A stretch of DNA of 9,297 nt, taken from assembly GCA_016209665.1 (NCBI GenBank), contig JACQVT010000608.1:1-9297 (forward strand), given 5' to 3'. The stretch is from Planctomycetota bacterium (GTDB lineage: Bacteria > Planctomycetota > Phycisphaerae > UBA1845 > PWPN01). This document shows positions 7,701 through 9,297 of this stretch, piece after piece (the stretch's first letter is position 1; the number at the start of each line of letters is the position of its first letter). The notes below the pieces were generated by a model, which saw only the letters and a list, made by a program, of their open reading frames with translations, was not told the origin of the DNA and ran no database searches. A program made the translations under genes and the position numbers.

Positions 7701-8789
7701 GCCGACTTCAACGTGATCGACGACCATCACCTCGATGCGTTGCCGGCCGCGACGCGGGTGATGGTCTACCCCGCGCCGTTCAGCATCGACGACGAGGCCT
7801 GGCAGCGCCTCGCGGCGTGGGTGAAGGCCGGCGGCAAGCTGCTGGTCACCGGCGATGTCTCCTACGACGGCGACCGGCAGCGGACGCGGGTCGCTCGTCT
7901 GACTGAACTGGCCGGCGTCGAACTGGCGGCGACGATATACCCCGACATCCAGCGGCCCGGCGAATTCAACACATCGACGAAGTTCACCATCGGCGATCTG
8001 GCGGCGATGCCGGCGAGCCCGTGCATCAAGATCAAGCCGGTCGGCGCCGAGGTACTCGGCCGGACCGGCGATGGTGATCCCGTGTTCCTCAGGAACATGG
8101 TAGAGGCGGGGCAGGTGTACCTGTTCACCGACCCGACCGAGCTGGCGGCCGACGAGGCGGCGGTGGCCACGCGGCGGGCCGTCTATGGTGCGTTTCTGCG
8201 CGCGGCCGGCGTCAGGCCGCTCGCCCTTCAGCCGGAGGAACCTTGGCTGCACGTGTTCGCCCAGCCCACCCAGAGCGGCATGGTCCACATGCTGTTCAAC
8301 ACGCGCAAGACCGGTGGGCAGCCGGTTACGGTTGCGACGGCGGCCGGTGAGGTGCAACTGGAGGTGCGGGCCCGTTATCCTGCGATGGCTGCCGTGACCA
8401 GCGAAGGCCGGGTCGTCGCGCTCACCACGGATGGAGTCGCCAAGACAGGCGGACAGGGGATCGTGCAGGGTAAAGGACTCAAGGGTTTGTTGTCGCTTGA
8501 CGGAGCGGACCTCCGCCGATCGCAGGCGGTCCTCGTCGCACCGTTCGAGGCGGGGACGCTGTCGCTGCCCGCCCGCGACCCGGCGTCCATCGCGATCGTC
8601 GGCGATTTCCGGGATGGTCGATGGACGGAGTTGGAGCGTGCGAATCTGGAGGCGAGTAGAGGTCAACTCAAGATCGACGCGGACCGCGCGACGTGCCTGA
8701 TCCTCGTCTGTCCTCCGGACAACGAACCGCGCTGGGCTGAGCATCTGACCCAGGCGATGCTGCGGCCGGATTCGATCGGTGGCTACTGA
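4746..8789 (+). CDS. Secreted multidomain GH42-like glycoside hydrolase family protein
   Basis: This is a 1347-residue exported protein, numbered from ATG 4746. Residues 1-22 are a signal peptide (MRIGHC, hydrophobic core, A-R-A cleavage site). About 38-135 resembles a GATase-like fold (LLVVPTGE, then GGGDLIAMGG). About 158-317 starts NLLADGGLESS and ends AWFDDLHLAE, like CBM4/9-type or related sugar-binding beta sandwiches. About 462-560 looks Ig-like. About 570-945 is a TIM barrel opening with YFTLNGRPIFLFG, with GH42-like landmarks: WLTERYGTTERLREAWG, ALGEYG (Glu856, probable nucleophile) and QNWCLRDFD. About 950-1065 resembles the GH42 trimerisation (GATase-like) domain, followed by C-terminal beta sequence. 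The expected acid/base Asn-Glu appears as Gly704-Asp705, so activity is uncertain. Expected role: extracytoplasmic action on, or binding of, a beta-galactoside-like polysaccharide; the substrate cannot be read from sequence. It follows nuoN by 134 nt and is probably its own transcription unit. A non-catalytic or new-specificity relative is possible. Confidence 0.8.
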   Translation: MRIGHCIGLVLSTLMVAAIARAAALTSAPSIGTSPSPVVRAAILSEPGMPIKGTASAPEVLARILREAGVASELLSADQIADDATLSPSRFDLLVVPTGESFPTKAREAVVRFLHGGGDLIAMGGYAFNDLLAYNSGRWESEADRARRLLEFAMRSEANLLADGGLESSAPATEPTATAPASRWSCSNAERCQIVEDQPHGGRSCARVDVQPGSPHLGPIFWQDVSAKADTRYRISGWMRSHQVRDTGMAFVAAYQYDAGGKLVTFRDFAVARGNTNWTQYQYVFTTSPGVTRLHVKFGLYEANGTAWFDDLHLAEVQGAGAEPMNTSTGRPEDGLVTRPEQIGMFDASFPLKRARRIRTAAGQRIVSAPLDLREPLTGWAASGVTSNQARWVPFLETYDRYDRPRGAGGAMLLHYGGHYAGSAWAYFGIDNLDLFAQAGGPPARALQQVARFLVRGTFLRNLTTESRLYRDGEAIRVTVVVDNRGKAPRDCSIRFAITVPDSTAVLATSTQGAVVQPGKTASVDVTFPEFRGPGDLYRLTAELSLDGEAIDELTTGFVMDRPAVVAAGPQLRFRDNYFTLNGRPIFLFGSDTTATAYRSPSENPLTWSRDHLAARDMGMNLYENLQLYLELERAAYAFADNDWQAFRAMGQLTQKHGLVFMPGMLIGQNVAIGDELLTSESAICRKYAELLHELPGLLYYINGDYQMMPDKFPADVRTLWNRWLTERYGTTERLREAWGQVAVTAKLGSLAFWPPNSGRWDDVAAVDRLRFQTWLTRRWNEAHVAAIRPVDSRHAITSEYYQFGWAGMDLLQTIDGQDVSNFGFFDRPEVDLDILPLKIRYNDLRARGKGVALGEYGVKTHPAWTIDSGADHYHIRRSEEQQAQLFMAVAHYALGMGACKIQNWCLRDFDSSVFPWGIFYPNEWIPKDVAFVHRNQSLIWRHLTPRYVAPGLTLCIPNNLRLGNHEMVGRQVADQANATLLGLHADFNVIDDHHLDALPAATRVMVYPAPFSIDDEAWQRLAAWVKAGGKLLVTGDVSYDGDRQRTRVARLTELAGVELAATIYPDIQRPGEFNTSTKFTIGDLAAMPASPCIKIKPVGAEVLGRTGDGDPVFLRNMVEAGQVYLFTDPTELAADEAAVATRRAVYGAFLRAAGVRPLALQPEEPWLHVFAQPTQSGMVHMLFNTRKTGGQPVTVATAAGEVQLEVRARYPAMAAVTSEGRVVALTTDGVAKTGGQGIVQGKGLKGLLSLDGADLRRSQAVLVAPFEAGTLSLPARDPASIAIVGDFRDGRWTELERANLEASRGQLKIDADRATCLILVCPPDNEPRWAEHLTQAMLRPDSIGGY

Positions 8790-8818
8790 TACGGAGCACG
8801 GTTTGACTCCGCGCGTAG

Positions 8819-8840
8819 CGGCCGGCGCCCTCGCCGGCCG
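8819..8840. repeat. Palindromic hairpin unit 1
   Basis: A perfect 8-bp stem CGGCCGGC/GCCGGCCG (8819-8826 with 8833-8840) closes the loop GCCCTC. It is extremely GC-rich and has no T-tract after it, so it is a poor intrinsic terminator, although it could block 3' exonucleases on the upstream mRNA. It is the inverted partner of the unit at 8857-8878. Confidence 0.8.
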
Positions 8841-8856
8841 ACGGAACGCGAGGGGA

Positions 8857-8878
8857 CGGCCTGCGAGGGCGCAGGCCG
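8857..8878. repeat. Palindromic hairpin unit 2
   Basis: A perfect 8-bp stem CGGCCTGC/GCAGGCCG (8857-8864 with 8871-8878) closes the loop GAGGGC. It resembles the reverse complement of the unit at 8819-8840, with stem position 6 changed on both strands (G-C pair to T-A pair). That paired change preserves the stem, which suggests the structure matters or that two related family members sit side by side. Confidence 0.8.
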
Positions 8879-8979
8879 CTACATGCGACGCGCGGATTCA
8901 AACCGTAACCGGTATGAGCCGCCGTCACCGATCGACGGGGGATCCCCGCCGACCCTCTTTGGCGACCGGATCCGTAATG

Positions 8980-9015
8980 AAAGAGACAGGTGCCTGCGGG
9001 GGCACCTGTCTCTTT
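8980..9015. terminator. Bidirectional intrinsic terminator between convergent genes
   Basis: A perfect 15-bp inverted repeat (AAAGAGACAGGTGCC at 8980-8994 and its complement at 9001-9015) surrounds a 6-nt loop (TGCGGG). The stem ends in A-rich sequence on one side and TCTCTTT on the other, so an RNA from either strand has a GC-rich stem followed by a U-rich end. It lies 190 nt past the stop of the GH42-like gene and 33 nt past the stop of the minus-strand PEP-CTERM gene. The position and symmetry fit shared termination of converging transcripts. The U-tract is short and interrupted, so efficiency is uncertain. Confidence 0.75.
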
Positions 9016-9048
9016 GGTTGTTGGAGGCCATCGCGATTTCGGACCGGA

Positions 9049-9297
9049 TCAGCGTCGCTTGCGACCGATCAGGAGCCCGCCGAGTACGAACAGGGCCAGC
9101 CCGGCCGGTTCGGGAATGAACGTGAACTGGATCTTGTTGGCCACGTTGAAAAAGCTGCCGGTGGTGGCGTCCACGTTCGTGGTGTTGACGACGCTGCCGC
9201 TGGTCCACGAGTAACTATCAAAGTTCCATCGCGTCTCCACACCGTTGACGTCCCCGTGTCCGCTGTGCCGCACGAGCATGACCAGGTCCTGGCCCGG
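9049..9297 (-). CDS. PEP-CTERM sorting-domain protein (partial, N-terminus outside window)
   Basis: These are the last 82 residues of a protein read on the minus strand. The frame stays open to the right edge, so the ATG at 9279 is probably internal. The C-terminus has the three-part PEP-CTERM signal: PEP in FTFIPEPAG, a hydrophobic helix (LALFVLGGLLIG) and a basic cluster RKRR at the very end. In known systems this tail is recognised and removed by an exosortase (EpsH/Xrt family), and the mature protein is exported to the cell surface or extracellular matrix. The visible remainder (DSYSWTSGSVVNTTNVDATT) is rich in Ser, Thr, Asn and Val, like extracellular beta-rich regions, and gives no specific function. 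It converges with the GH42-like gene, so the two are not in one operon. A bidirectional terminator follows its stop. The domain call is strong; the protein's role is unknown. Confidence 0.85.
   Translation of the reverse strand, partial: PGQDLVMLVRHSGHGDVNGVETRWNFDSYSWTSGSVVNTTNVDATTGSFFNVANKIQFTFIPEPAGLALFVLGGLLIGRKRR

Larger units (their letters stand above)
8798..8906. repeat. Nested palindromic intergenic element (inverted repeat enclosing two hairpins)
   Basis: Outer arms at 8798-8815 (ACGGTTTGACTCCGCGCG) and 8889-8906 are inverted repeats matching at 17 of 18 bases. Between them sit two GC-rich hairpins in opposite orientation, each with an 8-bp stem and 6-nt loop, at 8819-8840 and 8857-8878. 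The loops, GCCCTC and GAGGGC, are exact reverse complements, and the flanking GTAG (8815-8818) and CTAC (8879-8882) are also complementary. The whole unit can thus fold as one long imperfect stem or as two hairpins. It begins 9 bp after the stop of the GH42-like gene. The layout recalls REP/BIME-type palindromes or a miniature inverted-repeat element. No transposase is present, and whether it recurs elsewhere in the genome cannot be told from this window. Confidence 0.75.

Noticed and set aside
7557..8744. 395-codon minus-strand open frame opposite the GH42-like gene
   Set aside because: It is antisense to a well-supported gene, with Arg/His/Asp-rich composition typical of the complement of high-GC coding sequence. 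No domain or ribosome binding site was recognised.
8938..8947. Perfect 10-bp palindrome GGGGATCCCC
   Set aside because: It is a short palindrome with no loop and no flanking symmetry, in a GC-rich gap. Chance is sufficient to explain it.
8964..9050. GACCGGATC occurring at 8964-8972 and 9042-9050
   Set aside because: It is a nine-base repeat, the second copy of which overlaps the end of the PEP-CTERM gene. It is too short to separate from chance.
8883..9119. 78-codon + strand open frame in the convergent gap
   Set aside because: It starts inside the palindromic element, runs through the terminator stem and into the antisense of the PEP-CTERM gene. There is no ribosome binding site and its composition is arginine-rich, so it is not supported as a gene.

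Overview
The window looks like a GC-rich bacterial chromosome segment, probably from the Planctomycetota. The evidence for that lineage is indirect: the combination of high GC, a very large secreted glycoside-hydrolase-like protein, a PEP-CTERM protein and palindromic intergenic repeats. No rRNA or other phylogenetic marker is present, so the phylum is an inference.

Positions 1-4611 (+ strand) are the distal end of a respiratory complex I (nuo) operon in the usual order nuoL-nuoM-nuoN. The nuoL 5' end lies outside the window. nuoL and nuoM are 14 nt apart, and nuoM and nuoN overlap by 4 nt (ATGA). The three products are the antiporter-like, proton-pumping membrane-arm subunits, and the conserved membrane-embedded Lys/Glu residues can be seen in each. 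The odd feature is a roughly 65-residue C-terminal tail on NuoM. It is encoded by lower-GC DNA that contains two exact copies of a 16-bp repeat.

Positions 4612-4745 form a short gap holding a 15-bp direct repeat with one mismatch. It is followed at 4746-8789 (+) by a 1347-residue secreted multidomain protein. Reading the domains in order: signal peptide, glutamine-amidotransferase-like (GATase-like) fold, carbohydrate-binding-like beta sandwich, Ig-like segment, GH42-like TIM barrel, second GATase-like domain and C-terminal beta region. The position expected to hold the GH42 acid/base Glu appears to be Asp, while the probable nucleophile Glu is kept.

Positions 8790-9048 are a convergent intergenic region. 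It holds a nested palindromic element of about 109 bp (two GC-rich hairpins with complementary loops inside a 17/18 inverted repeat) and a perfect 15-bp-stem bidirectional terminator. Positions 9049-9297 (- strand) are the 3' end of a PEP-CTERM protein gene, which points to exosortase-dependent surface sorting in this organism.

I see no tRNA, rRNA, CRISPR array, insertion sequence or transposase. The nuo genes are ordinary. The items most worth a second look are the GH42-like protein with its altered active site and the palindromic element downstream of it.
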